Under the pieces are notes generated by a model. That model was not told the origin of the DNA, searched no databases, and saw only the letters and a list, made by a program, of their open reading frames with translations. This document shows positions 10,011 through 21,736 of a DNA stretch of 64,000 nucleotides, one piece after another. Positions within the stretch are counted from its first letter, which is position 1; each line of letters starts with the position of its first letter. The DNA comes from Colocasia esculenta (Eukaryota > Streptophyta > Magnoliopsida > Alismatales > Araceae). The DNA is taken from positions 70,310,961 through 70,374,960 of the forward strand of contig CM024760.1 of NCBI GenBank assembly GCA_014218235.1, given 5' to 3'. Both the position numbers and the translations under genes were made by a program.

Positions 10011-10875
10011 GATTACCACCAATTTAAAATTATAGAGCACTTAAATTCGAGATCAAAAGGAATGTGGAGATCTAGTTAAATCACAGATCGAAATCAGGTG
10101 TAATTGTGTGTGCAGAGTATGAACTAAGGATTAACAATGTGAAAGAGATGAAGCCAATCAATCGTGCCTATCAAGCATCTAACAATGGAGCAAAGAACAA
10201 ACCATAGAACACGATGATTTAAGATGGTTCGGATTACACAACTTGTGTATCCTACATCCACCAGCCACACACACATACCAAACTGCTTATCAACAAGTTC
10301 AACACATACAATCACATACACACACACACACGATCTGAGATGATCAAGAGCTCAAATCAAACAACACACACGTGAATTGAGCACAAGGATTGCTCAATTC
10401 AACATCACACACTTGATTTGAAGAAATGAAATCCAAATGAGGAATTCAGAGTGTGGAAGGAACAGATGAAAGAGTAGAATTCTTCAGGTTCTTCGTCCAA
10501 ATCCTCCTCTAACTTCGAATTGCAGATGAACTGGTGTGGATTCTTGAGCTTTGATGACGAATTTGCTCCAATTTGATCTCCTGAGACGGATATCTTGATT
10601 GTTGGACCTTGGAGCTTTGAGCAGAGCACTGGGGAGCCTTCCTCTGGTTGCTTTTGAGCTTTGGAAATGGTATGGATGCTCCTTTGTCCAAAAGGCAGGC
10701 TAAGGAGTCTTTATATAGGTGTGTCATTGTCTCATACAAACATTGGGATTCATGTGTACAAGAAAAGGATGCCCTAATAAAGAGCACATGTTGCTCACGT
10801 GTTGGAACTTAACCAGTGGTTGTCGACAGACGCAGTGTGGTTGTTGACAGCGACTGCCGCAAGTCTGCTATCAAG

Positions 10876-12793
10876 TGTTGGCCTGCTTACGGTGATATGG
10901 CAGCAAGGTTTCTAGAGGGGGGGGGGGGTGAATATAATAGCTGCAGAAATACTAAAACATAAAAATTCACCACTTGAAAATTTCGGTTAGTGAATGTAGT
11001 TGTGTGCGGAGATAGAGTAGTAGTGCGAAAGCAAATTTAAACAATCACACAAGAACACATAAATTTTATCCTAGTTTGGTACTTCTCAAATGGAAGACCT
11101 ACGTCCAGTCCCCAAGCAAATCTTGGGATTTCACTAACCAGGGTACAATCCTCCCAAGGATATACAAACCCCAAGCTCCATGCTGGTCCTCTTCCTTTCC
11201 GAGTAGGAAGGAAACTCACTTCTGTTACAGATCAAGAAGCCACCCTCTTGAAACAAACCCCAGTGCGGTTCTGCTGACACCAACCCCTGCTAGGTTCTTC
11301 CCTTAACATAATGGGAATACAGTGTACAGTCCCACAGCTGGACAGAAACCACCAACACCCCACTGGCCTTCTCTTCACACCGGAAGGGGAACACTGTATA
11401 CAGTCCTATAGTTGGACCAAGTCTTTCTTAGAAAAGAAAGAACAGACTGAGAGCTATATAAGATGAACAAAGAAACTCTAGCTCTCAGCTCACTGACTCT
11501 CCCCCATATTTACAATGATGCACAAAGAGAGTGAAGAGAGGAAAGAAGCTTGAATGCTTGGAGCTTGAAGACTTCAGATGGCTGCGTTCACACTTCTTCT
11601 TAGGCTTGAGCTCTTTCTCTCTTGCTTTGAGTGTATATGGTTTTCAGGAAGGCTCATGTCTTGTTCTTCAGCCTTGCTTCATACTTTTATGGAGCAGCTT
11701 GAACAGATCCATTGAAGAGATCCGTTGGAACTCTTCTAGTCGTTGCTCATCTTCTTCTTCATCTATTCTTCTTCTTCTTTTGTCTAACAGACACTTGGTG
11801 TAGAGGGAAGTCTTATCTGTAGGTACAGAAGATAGGGTTAGACTAAAAAGGTCTTCTGACAAAAGCCCATACCTTGCCTTACTTCCTTGTTTTTCTGCTG
11901 ACAACATGTCACCTACCTTGAAGAATAGTCAGCAAAAAGATCTTCAGTCAGATAGAGAAATAATAAGATAATATGTGAAGTACATATGAATTTTTTTTAG
12001 TTGCCGCCACAAACATTTTGAAACTTTTGAAATATAGAGGCAATCATTGTTTAAGTAAAGAAACTTCGACTGTAAAGAAGTTGGAGTATGTATCGCATAT
12101 CAACTTTCCAAGAGTTGGAGTTGGTCAACTTCAGCTTTCTAAGAGTCTGAGTTTGAACCACTTCAACTTTCCAAGAGTCGGAGTTTGAAAGAAATCGATG
12201 TTCAACTGAAGTCGATGTTTGAACAAAATTGATGTTCAAGTGAAATCGATGTTGAACCGAAATCGATGTTTAAGTAAAATCGATGTTTGAATGAAATCGA
12301 TGTTCAACTGAAGTCGATGTTTTTGTATAGTAATCGATGTGGACGAAATCGATGTTGAACCGAAGTTGATGTTTGAATGAAGTCGATGTTTGAGTGAAAT
12401 CGATGTTCAACTGAAGTCGATGTTTAAGTAAACTGTAATTGATATGTTTGTATAGTAATCGATGTTGAACCAAAATCGATGTTTGGATGAAGTCGATGTT
12501 TGAGTGAAATCTATGTTCAACTGAAGTCGATGTTTAAGTAAACTGTAATCAATGTGTTTGTATAGTAATCGATGTGGACTTTAAAAATGGTAATCAATGT
12601 TGCACTTAGTCAGTAATCGATATGCATTGAACAACAATCGATTTAGCTTTTCAGTGCAAATCATGAAACGATAGTGTCGTAGTATGTTGTATTTATGATG
12701 AAAACATGATATTAAATATATTCATGATATTTAAGTTAATCATGAGTTTTGTTATCACCAAAATAAAGGATAAAATATAAGAGTGGTTCAACA
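10876..12793 (-). mobile_element. Solo copia LTR N
   Basis: This 1918-bp LTR runs from TGTTGGCCTG to GGTTCAACA and is flanked by TCAAG (10871-10875) and TCCAG (12794-12798), one mismatch. The uninterrupted target is visible in the 5' LTR of C near 22645. It belongs with O (54263-56025) and K (58690): minus-strand start TGTTGAACCACTC. It contains a G-run of 12 in the conserved GAGGGG...GTGAATA block and the CCTACGTCCAGTCCCC block. Confidence 0.9.
12170..12640. repeat. U3 minisatellite of solo LTR N (ATCGATGTT repeats)
   Basis: Imperfect units of about 17-20 bp, of the form GAAATCGATGTTGAACC or GAAGTCGATGTTTGAATG, are repeated about 20 times. The position corresponds to the arrays in LTRs A, O and K, but the monomer is different. 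Confidence 0.85.
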
Positions 12794-13265
12794 TCCAGAA
12801 CTGGATCCTTGAAGCTTAGGCTGGGTTGTCGACAGATGCATCCTGGTTGTCGAAAACTATTGCTTACTTTGATTTTTCCATAAGCTCATTGCTGAAGGTC
12901 ATCAGTGGTTGTCGACAGATGCAAGGGTGCTGTCAACAACTACTACTTGAACTGATCTTCTAGAAACTTGTTGTTGATGGTTGTCACTGGTTGTCAACAA
13001 ATACAGGGAGGTTGTCGACAACTACTTCTTGAAGTCATCCATCCATAAACTTTTTACTGAAGGTTTCTTCAAGTTGTTGACAAGAAAAGCTATGGTTGTC
13101 GACAACTACTGTAGATATTTGTGCACTGCCTTTTATCATGTAATCTCCTACAAAAAACAAATCATCAATTTAGATATTATGTAGTCAATATGGTGTATGC
13201 ACAATCTTTATGTCATCATCAAAAACATATATTATTATGAATGTTCATGCACTCACAACCCAACA

Positions 13266-13320
13266 TTCTCTCCCTTTTTGATGATGACAAAAATACAATC
13301 AAATAGTTGTCCCCCTTTTT
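13266..13320 (-). promoter_or_regulatory. Element C polypurine tract, duplicated
   Basis: The terminal PPT is at 13266-13279 (minus strand AAAAAGGGAGAGAA), touching the 3' LTR. A second tract at 13309-13320 reads AAAAAGGGGGAC. Both are preceded on the minus strand by a TGTCA-like context, as in unit B. Confidence 0.75.
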
Positions 13321-13618
13321 GACAACACTCAAAAAGATGGAAAGTGCAATAAGTCATAGATGAGACAAAAGTTGATTTCATTCAAAAGATTGTCAATCAT
13401 TACATGTGGCATAGAGCATACATTTCAAGAGATGACCAATAAAACTTGGTATTTCTACCCAACTTGTTCCTTTCAAAAAACAATTTCTCCCTATACATCT
13501 CTAGGGATTGTGATCCCTAGGAGGAGTGGGACGACAGGGACCCTAAGCACCATAAGATGAAATGTAGAAAAAAATTGTCATCTTGAGGATAGGGAGGATT
13601 ATAAAAGTTCTGCATATG

Positions 13619-14839
13619 TTAAAAATCATCCCGAAGCTTCATTATTCCATAATCCATGCCATCCAGATGCCTTTGTAGATGACCATCACTCTGCTCAATG
13701 GCATTCAGTCTTGTGTCCATATGCTGCCTCAACTGATCAAATTGAGTATTTATATGTTGTGTGACTATTGTTTGAAATTGAAGCAGTTGTTCAGAGATGA
13801 AGTCTTTTATATCTTTAGACAATGGAACTTGAGGTGCACTCTGAATATCTGGCTCAGTTGGAATGTGTGGTACATCCTCATTGCCTCTAGAAATGTTCAT
13901 ATGTACTTGTTGTGGCTCATTTTCATCACTATTCTCTTCTTCTTCAGAGTCTTGTTCTTCTTCAGCCTCTTGACCTTTTAAAGTCCTTGTGACTCTACCT
14001 TTAACCATTTTGTATCCCATTTTGTGTATTGTTGGATATCATAAGAACTTCGGCTTTTGAGATTGACAGTTTCACCCATTGAAAGAGGAATCCCAATAAA
14101 GGATATAATGGATGTAATGGGACAGGCGTAAGGTATAAGAGCGTTTAGGATTGTTGTAGCATTGTTTGATAAGGTCAAACATAAGGGATGGAAGATTTAT
14201 TTGTTGACCTTGAAGAAAATAGAAGAAGAGAGTTTTGTGAACCTCACTCACAAGTTCCCGATTGCCATCCTTTGGGACAATGAGAGTGGTGAACATATGA
14301 TAGATCATTCTGTGAAGAGGTGGAAATGTGTTGGCATTCAATCTGGCAATGGCTTTTGTGGAATCATAGGGTTGCTGAGTGATTAAGGTATAGTAGTCAG
14401 AAGGAGGTAGATGTGTGAGAAGAATGTCAGCCCCATTGTTGGGTATTTGTTAGGCACGACTGAAAAGATTGGGGGTAAGTTGAAAAGTGATACCTTTGAC
14501 TGTAGAGTAGAAGTCTTGTTGATCTGACATACCCAAGTTGTTAAAGAACTCAGTGACGACAGTTGGTGAGTACTTCTTCTGCAATTTTAGAGAGGGGATC
14601 CATCCTTACTTTTCGAATAGGGCTTCCAGGCCTTCAAACATGTCTTCAAGTGAAGCGAAATTGACATATCTTGGATGCATGATCTTCTTGAAGACTCCAC
14701 GAACTCTACACAGATCTAGGTTCTATGGCACATTGAGCTCTGGGGTGCGATCTACTCTGTGCTTGCTTTGGCACTCTACAGGAGCCCTAGAACTGTTGCC
14801 AACATCTTGAGAGGATCTTCGTTGACGTGAGGTGACCAT
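13619..14839 (-). pseudogene. Element C accessory ORF resembling the plant 'putative transposon protein' family
   Basis: A decayed reading of about 400 codons runs from ATG 14839 (MVTSRQRRSSQDVG) to 13619, with at least four stops. Preserved blocks are RVRGVFKKIMHPRYVNF, the segment ANTFPPLHRMIYHMFTTLI, HKTLFFYFLQGQQINLPSL, an acidic stretch (EEEQDSEEEENSDENE) and a C-terminal coiled-coil-like part (LLQFQTIVTQHINTQFDQL). The middle resembles the plant-specific putative transposon protein domain often seen next to Sireviruses; I cannot verify this without a profile search. The position between the expected RNase H end and the PPT makes it the third ORF of C. Its function is unknown, and an env-like role is not supported by any transmembrane segment I can see. 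Confidence 0.6.
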
Positions 14840-15963
14840 CTTCTATCATGTTTCCATCGAGAGGATGTAGCAGGTTGAGGAATGGAGTAGATGGAGAAGA
14901 TAGAAGAAGGATAGCAACAGAGAGAGAGAGTGGAGATGGCGCTTTGGAGAGAAAGAGGGGTGTTGGTTAAAATAGTGAGAGGCGAGTGTTGGAGAAAGAT
15001 GAGGGGGTGAAGGGGCATGTGTCGATAGTTAGGGTTTTTAAAACCCTTTGAAAGTGAACAGATACAAGAAAACCAGACAGAAAGTGAACCAATTCAAGTT
15101 CTGATTTGAATGAAATTCCTGTTGTCGACAACCACAGTTCATCTGTCGACAACCACTGAGACAAAAATGCGCAGAAGTGGCTTTTGATCAGCATTAGATG
15201 AGAGTGACTGTTCAATACACATTTAAGAAAGAGAATCATGTGATATACTCATTACAAAATGTTATAAACAATAATATTAATCCATTTCATTTTTCATAAT
15301 GGTTTGGAGATAATATTCTAGGAATCTTACTTAATGTAGCAAGAAGAATGCACCTTACAAAATAGATTTTTATAAAATAACTAATTGAATAAAATCTTTG
15401 TTGAAGAGTTACTTATGTCTTTATGATGTGACATACAGTTGATACTTGAAATGAATATTCAATTTAGCATTTGACAAGAAACATGAAGAATGAACTTGAT
15501 TGAATTCATGGAGGCTTCACTCTATTTCAATTTTCAGAAGATTTTTCATGTTTCAAAAGGGTAGGTGGTAATTCAGTTTTGTATGCACCTTTTGACGTGA
15601 AGGAAGACATTTATGATGTCAATGTCCCAGTTAGTGTAGATAATCATCATACCATTGAATAGAGTTGACAGTTTTACTTTTTGACGCGAAGATAGACATT
15701 TGTGATGCCAATGGTTACTCAGCAAATTAACCATCATTCTCAGCCTTTCTTTTTCTTTTCTTTTTTTTTCTTAAATTATTTGAAGAAATAGGTAGCTTTT
15801 CTCCTCTTTTTGTTTAACACACCAAGTTCAAAAAATGTTTGAGGTCAAAGACCAATGCAGAATATTAAGGTCAAGAATCTTCTTACTTATCAAATCATTT
15901 TGGATATAAGATCATCCATAAAAGAATTATTCAATAGAGTCATTTAAAAGAAATTAAATTTGT
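14840..15963. other. Element C non-coding spacer left of the deletion point
   Basis: AT-rich sequence with no usable frame. Two TGTCGACA motifs sit at 15123 and 15144 inside a short inverted arrangement. A direct repeat of the phrase GACATTTATGATGTCAATG / GACATTTGTGATGCCAATG occurs near 15608 and 15688. It belongs to C between its lost RNase H and the accessory ORF. Confidence 0.6.
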
Positions 15964-18096
15964 AAGGGCTATAACACAAGTCTAACAGAATATGTAAAGG
16001 AAATAAATGTTAACTACTGAACTAGAAGCACATACGCGGAAAGAAGAGCGAGACAGCTACGTATCGCTCTAGGTACAGTCCCAACACACGCACAACTAGT
16101 ACAAGTAAAAAGGAGAAGGATAGAGCCCTTAGGGGCATACCCTGAGGGTGAAGTACAACTGAGGGGGGGGGGGGAAACCCACTACTAGCTACGGGGACGA
16201 CAACTACCGCCCCGCCTACTCCGCCCGACGCGCGCCCTGCCGCTGTTGAGAAGTCTCACCTGGAAAAAAAAGGGGTGAGCTTCACAACAGAAGCTCAGTA
16301 GGGACTACCAATCTCCTACTGGCTCTAACAGGCAGAAGGAATGTATATAAACAAATTAAATAACAGCAGTTATATATATTCTACTCTACACGGGAGAGTG
16401 CGGAAGCAAAGCTACTAACTAACAACGGTACGGAAGAGACAACATAGTCAGAAACTCCATAGAGCCTGCACGTCGTGACCACCACATGGCTGGAAACATA
16501 GACAGGGGGAACCCTATCCGGATAAGAGACACTAGCTACGGAAACCACTAACACTAGTCAACCGGTCAGGTGTGCCCACTGGCATCTTATCCTCGACCCA
16601 GGTCCAAACCTCCACGTCTCGTCAGAGTGGGGGCAGGAGCACAAAGTACACAACAGTAGCCGCCGTAGTCTGGCCATAATATGGTCCCACGTCTGGCCTC
16701 TATAAGTGGTTCTGGGGCCACAAAGAGCGAGGCAGTAAGAAAAAGGACTGGCTAGCCTGCATCGGGTAGAACTCCAACTGTCCTTGGTGTCCCAGACCAA
16801 CCAAGAGAGCTCTGCAAATGACTCGACACCGCTGTCCTAACCACCATTTTACCCTCTACTCCAGAGTCAGTGACTCGAGTATGCTCGTCGCCCCGAACGC
16901 TCCCTCTAAGGCGTGGGAGGATGGGGGTCCTAGGCAAACGGTAACAACCTCTCTCACGGGACAGGCCGTGAGGTGCCGAGCACCGGGCGAACGACTAGTG
17001 TAGGACCATACTAGGAACTAGCACTGGTGCTACGGGTGCAGAAAGAACCGAAAACGGCGAAGACTCCACGAGAAACAAAACTTTATAAGACTTACCTGTC
17101 TCTGATGCTGTCGCGATGCCCAGGGCCATCGCGATACTATCGTGACGCCCACGGCTGTCGTGACCATGTTGCGATGCTCCAGGCTGCCGCGACCCCGGTC
17201 GCGACATGATCGCGACCCCCAAACCGGTCGCAACCTCAATCGAGAGAGGTCTCGAGACAACCCTCCCGATGACCACCCCAAAACTGATACAAACCACATC
17301 AATAGGGGGAGGGGAGCATGGGAAACACTATGAAGACTTCCAATCAAGTCAAACCACCCTCAAACCCCAACAAACATGCATTACAAGGAAATCTACGCTT
17401 GAGGAAAACCTCACTCACCACACAACCCTAAAACCACGAAGAAATAAAGGATCTCAAGGGGAGGGGAGCATGCTAGGACGAGTGGGAGACAAAGGTCCCT
17501 ACCTCAAGGAGTAGAGCCAACCCATTGGGGCCTTCACGCCGAATGGCCACCTCCTCCTCGCTCCAAGCACCACAAACACGTCGCCTACACGAACAAGGCA
17601 TCACCTCCTCGCCCAAAACACCCAAGGAACGCCAGAGAAGCAAAAGGGCTCGGAGGGGAGAACAAGAGGGAAGAAGAAGAAGAAAGGAAAGGGGAAGGAG
17701 AAAGGGGGGGCTGGCCTCGATTTTGAATCGATGGGCCCTGAGATGCGACGGGTTGGGCCGACGTGACATCAAACATGTCGCGACGCCCCCGAGCATCGCG
17801 ACCATGTCGCGGCAGCCATCCCCGGCGCGACACTAAAAGGCGGCCAAACCTTGAAGATTGGAAAATTAGAACACGATGGCCTGCCAGGTCACATCAATGT
17901 TGTACACACCTGACACCCGACAAGGCCATTCTGACAGAAAGGATAGCAGTCAAATCAGTCAGAAAAGTAGTCGCGATGCCTTCAGATGCCGCAACAAGAA
18001 CGCGACACCCACCCTCGTCGCGATTAGAATGCGATGGCCAGGTGCATCGCGACCGAGAGGACAAGGCTAAGGGCCCCAAGAGGGCCGGGTCATACA
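15964..18096 (-). mobile_element. Partial solo gypsy LTR P2 (family of element L)
   Basis: P2 is collinear with P1 but begins at AAGGGCTATAAC, missing the first about 80 bases; it ends GGGTCATACA at 18096. No 5-bp duplication is visible (left flank AATTTGT, right flank ATCTT). The left boundary is therefore a deletion edge, not an original LTR end. The missing flank coincides with the absent RT/RNase H of C. It carries GTCGCGAC and decayed forms near 17110-17215 and 17770-18050. Confidence 0.88.
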
Positions 18097-19648
18097 ATCT
18101 TGTTCCACAATATTTCTAAAGTGTGATCTAGTTTGAACTCTATCAGTCACATTTCCAATCACATTCTCAAGTGGGTGAACTTTTGAATACTTGGCATTTG
18201 TTATTGTTGGTTCATGCTCATGAGCTTCTTGAGATCTGTCGACAGCAACTGGTTGTTCTGTCAACAACTTCTTATCAATTTCTTCTTCAAGTATTTCTCC
18301 TTCATCTTCATCATGTCTGTAAGCATTTGAATCATTAGATTTTTTATGTTCATCAAAGACAACATGTGGAGTTTCTTCTACTATTTTGTTCTTTGAGTTA
18401 AACACTCTATAAGCTCTAGAATGTTCAGAATACCCTAAGAAAACTCCTTGACCACTTTTTGCTTCAAATTTGTCTAGATCTATTTTGTCATTATTATGAA
18501 TGAAAATTTTTGAACCAAAAACTCTAAAGTACCCAATGTTTGGTTTCTTACCTTTTAGGAGTTCATATGGGGTGGGTTTTCTTCATTACAGGTCTTACCA
18601 TGGCTCTATTTAGGATGCAGGATGATGTGTTCATAGCTTCTGCCAGAAGTTCCTTGAAAGTTGATTTTCCACTAGAAGTGTGCGAGCCATTTTCACCAAG
18701 GTTTTGTTCTTTCTCTCTACTACTCCATTTTGTTCTGGAGTTCTCAGAGAGGAGAATTTATGTTCAATCCCTTTGTTCCTGGAAAAGTCAAAAAATAGGT
18801 TGTTCTCAAACTCTCCCCCATGATCAGTAAGAATTGAGCATATTCCATTTGTGTTTCCATGCTCAATTTTGTTAAAGAATTCTTCAAAGTTTTTCAGAGT
18901 TTCATTTTTATGAGTTAAAAACTTGACCCAAGTGAACCTAGAAAAATCATCTATAATGACAAAACCAAAACATTTGCCATTGAGACTAAGTGTTCTAGTA
19001 GGTCCAAACAAGTCCATGTGCAGCAGTTCAAACGGTTTTGAAGTAATTATTGGTGCATTGGATTTGAAAGATTTTCTAGTTTGTTTACCCTGTGCAGATG
19101 CATCACAGATACTCAATTCTTTACTAGAGTGAATTTAAGGAAGTCCTTTCACCAATTTCAATCTCATGATTTTGTTCAAAATATTGAAACTTGCATGACC
19201 TAACCTACGATGCCATAAAGAGAGTTGATCCTTTTTATTTGCAACAAGACACAAGTTTTTATTTTTGGGTTCATCTAAATCAACTAGATAAATGCTATTG
19301 ACTCTTTTTCTAGAAAATTTAACAGTTCATGATTCTTCAATTATTTGACATGCTTCTGAGTCAAAGATAATTTTGTGGCCTTTATCACATAGTTGACTAA
19401 TATTTAGTAAATTGTGATTAAAACCATCAACAAGCAACACATTTTCAATGGAGTTAGAAGCATCCTTACCTACCTTACCTGTGCCAATTTTCTGGCCTTT
19501 ATTGTTACCTCCAAAAACAACTTGTCCACCATCTTTTTCAACCAGCAAACATAATTTCTTTTTATCTCCCGACATGTGCCTTGAGCAGCTACTGTCCAAG
19601 TACCACTTATTTTGATTCCGGGCTGCTAGGCATTCCTGCAAAAGCAAA
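18097..19648 (-). pseudogene. pol: Element C protease-integrase region, decayed
   Basis: The protease motif WYLDSSCSRHMSGD lies near 19580, with Ser in place of the usual Gly in DSG, a likely inactivating change. A GAG-pre-integrase region follows and then an integrase core with LELLHMDLFGP-type start, SILTDHGGEF and TPEQNGVVERKN, so the DD-E triad positions are visible at 18631-19116. The integrase C-terminal part continues to 18097 through a frameshift near 18560-18600 (GYSEHSRAYRVFNSKNK, then an acidic tail and VQTRSHF). It stops at the P2 boundary immediately before RT should start. Just upstream of the protease is a pyrimidine run ending in CAG next to the gag stop. Confidence 0.8.
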
Positions 19649-21664
19649 TCAGAAGAAGAATTTTGGTACCCAAATTACTTTGGGTCCCATGCTTTTATTC
19701 ATGATAGAAAGTAAATGCTTTGGAATCCACATTTGTTTGCATTTTATCATGCTCATTTTATTCCAGCAATGCAACTCAGTATGACCAAATTTTTTGCAAA
19801 AGTTACATGATGGAGTTTGATTTCTTGATATTCTCTTGTTATTGTTTGGGCATGTGGATTTCTGTTGATTTGCAATTTTTGTACATTATAATGCTTTGTT
19901 AGTTTGGATCTGTCGACAGACTGTCATACCTGTCGACAATTCAACTTCTAATATGAGTACCTATCGACAGGCACTTTCAATTGTCGACTAGTCCAGTTCT
20001 TCTGCTTGTTTTTATTTTCATTCAGAACTTTGTTTTCAAGATGAACTTGCTTATTTACATTTGAATTGTGTTGAACAAATGATGTGATTAATGTTTGTCC
20101 AAATCTTTTCTGATTTTCACTTTGAAATCTTAGTCCATGTTTGGTTGTGTTTGTTTTTACTCCTAGTACAACATCAAGGTTTTCTTTGCCCTTAACAAAT
20201 CTTGACAAAGTTTCATTTTTGTCTTTCAATTCCTTTTGAGCTTCTTCCATTTTCTTCTAAATCTTTTGATTCTCATTTTGAACTTTTTCAAAAGATTCAT
20301 TTAGTGCTTGTTTTTCTTTTTCATTTTCTTGAAGTTTTTTCTTCATCCAGTCTATTTCAGCATGGAATTTTCTTTTTCACTTTTTAATAAATTTACTTCC
20401 CTGTTCAAAAATTCAACTTGTTCATCAACATTTAAGTTATGTACAAGGTTATTGATTTTCTTTTTCAAAGCTTTATTTTCGGATCGATATTCACAAAAAT
20501 TTTCAAATAGCATAGTGTAAGCTTCTTCCCATTCTTCAACAGTATAACTTTCAAAAGAGGAGTTTACCTTATTGGAGTCATCACTTCTTGCCATTAAGCA
20601 CTTGATATCTTCATCCTCATCATCAGATTCCTCTTGATCACGTTCATCTCCATCTTCATCGCTCCATGTAGCCATCATGGCTGTGGGCTTTTTGTATGCA
20701 AAATTTTTCTTTATTAGCTTCTTCCTGAGCTTTGGGCATTCACCTCTCATATGCCCTTGTTTTTTACATTCATAGCAAACAACCATGTCATTCTTTTTGT
20801 TTGAATCAAATTTGTTTGTGAAATCTCTTTTAGGAGGAGTTTTGAAGTTACGTTGTCCCTTCTATCTAAATTTGAAGAATTTTCTAAATTGTCTAGTCAA
20901 CATGGTCATCTCATCATTATCACTGTCACTTGACGTATCATTCTCTTCCTTTTCAACTTCATTTTTGGAACTAGATGAGGCTTTGCCTGAAGCTTTTAAT
21001 GCAATTGATTTTTTTTGGATGACCTCTGATTCTTTTCTTTTCAAGTTGATTTCGTAGGTCATTGAAGAACCTATTAACTCATCTAATTGCATTGTTGAGA
21101 AATCTTTAGAGTCTTCAATGACATGGCCTTAGTGTGCTAAGAAGATAGAAGAGACCGAAGTATCTTCCTCACTAAGTCACTTTCACTGTACTCTTTCTTA
21201 ATACTTTTCAAACTGTTGATAATTATCATGAATTGAGCAAACATGTCTAAGATTGTTTCTTCTTTGTTCATTTTAAACATTTCATATTCATAAACAAGCA
21301 TGCTAGCTTTGGTTTCTCTTACCTCAGACGTACCTTCATAGATGAGTTTCAGTTTGTCCCACATCTCCTTTGCAGATGAGCATGTGGTCACTTTCAAATA
21401 TTCCTTTGGATGCACAGCACACTACATCATGTTCATGGCACTCCAATTCAGAGTTGCCCTTCGAATCTGCTCCCTTGTCCAAGTATCCTCATCATTACGG
21501 AGCTCATAGGCACCTTTGCTCACGATATTCCATAGTTCATAGTCTTGAGCTCTCAGAAATACCTACATACAATTTTTCCAGTAGGTATAGTCAGCTCCAT
21601 CAAAGAAAGGAGGCCTAGACACTGAGTGTCCTTTAGCTAAAAATCTCTTGCTAGTATTCATCAT
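19649..21664 (-). pseudogene. gag: Element C Gag, decayed
   Basis: The start ATG is visible at 21664-21662 (an ATGATG pair), followed by SRPPFFDGADYTYWKN. The UBN2-type region includes KEMWDKLKLIYEGTSEVRET and VRKILRSL. The zinc knuckle CYECKKQGHMRGECP lies near 20770. The C-terminal part is acidic and coiled-coil-like and ends GPKVIWVPKFFF with TGA at 19651-19649. Stops occur at least after KNCM, after SAMNMM, near 21125, near 20350 and near 19945, so no full protein can be made. The gag is longer than 600 codons, as in element A. Confidence 0.8.
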
Positions 21665-21722
21665 GCAGAATCTCTCCCGATCGTTAGATCAAGCAAATTA
21701 AACTATGAAATTGGAGAAACCC

Positions 21723-21734
21723 GCTCGGATACCA
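21723..21734 (-). promoter_or_regulatory. Element C primer binding site
   Basis: The minus strand reads TGGTATCCGAGC, one base from the Met-tRNA site TGGTATCAGAGC, two bases from the LTR at 21737. Confidence 0.85.
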
Positions 21735-21736
21735 AT

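Larger units (their letters stand above)
7726..13265 (-). repeat. Element C 3' LTR, split by solo LTRs P1 and N
   Basis: LTR pieces are 7726-7781, 10011-10875 and 12794-13265, together about 1383 bp against 1378 bp for the 5' LTR. The ends are TGAAGAGTGTGC and ...CCCAACA. The minus-strand TATA-like CTATATAAAG is at 10711-10720. Several TGTCGACA motifs lie in the outer third (12827, 12910, 13013, 13097). Confidence 0.9.

Noticed and set aside
13619..14341. A retrovirus-like envelope gene in element C
   Set aside because: The position fits, but there is no signal peptide, hydrophobic transmembrane segment or cleavage site; the reading looks like a soluble coiled-coil protein.
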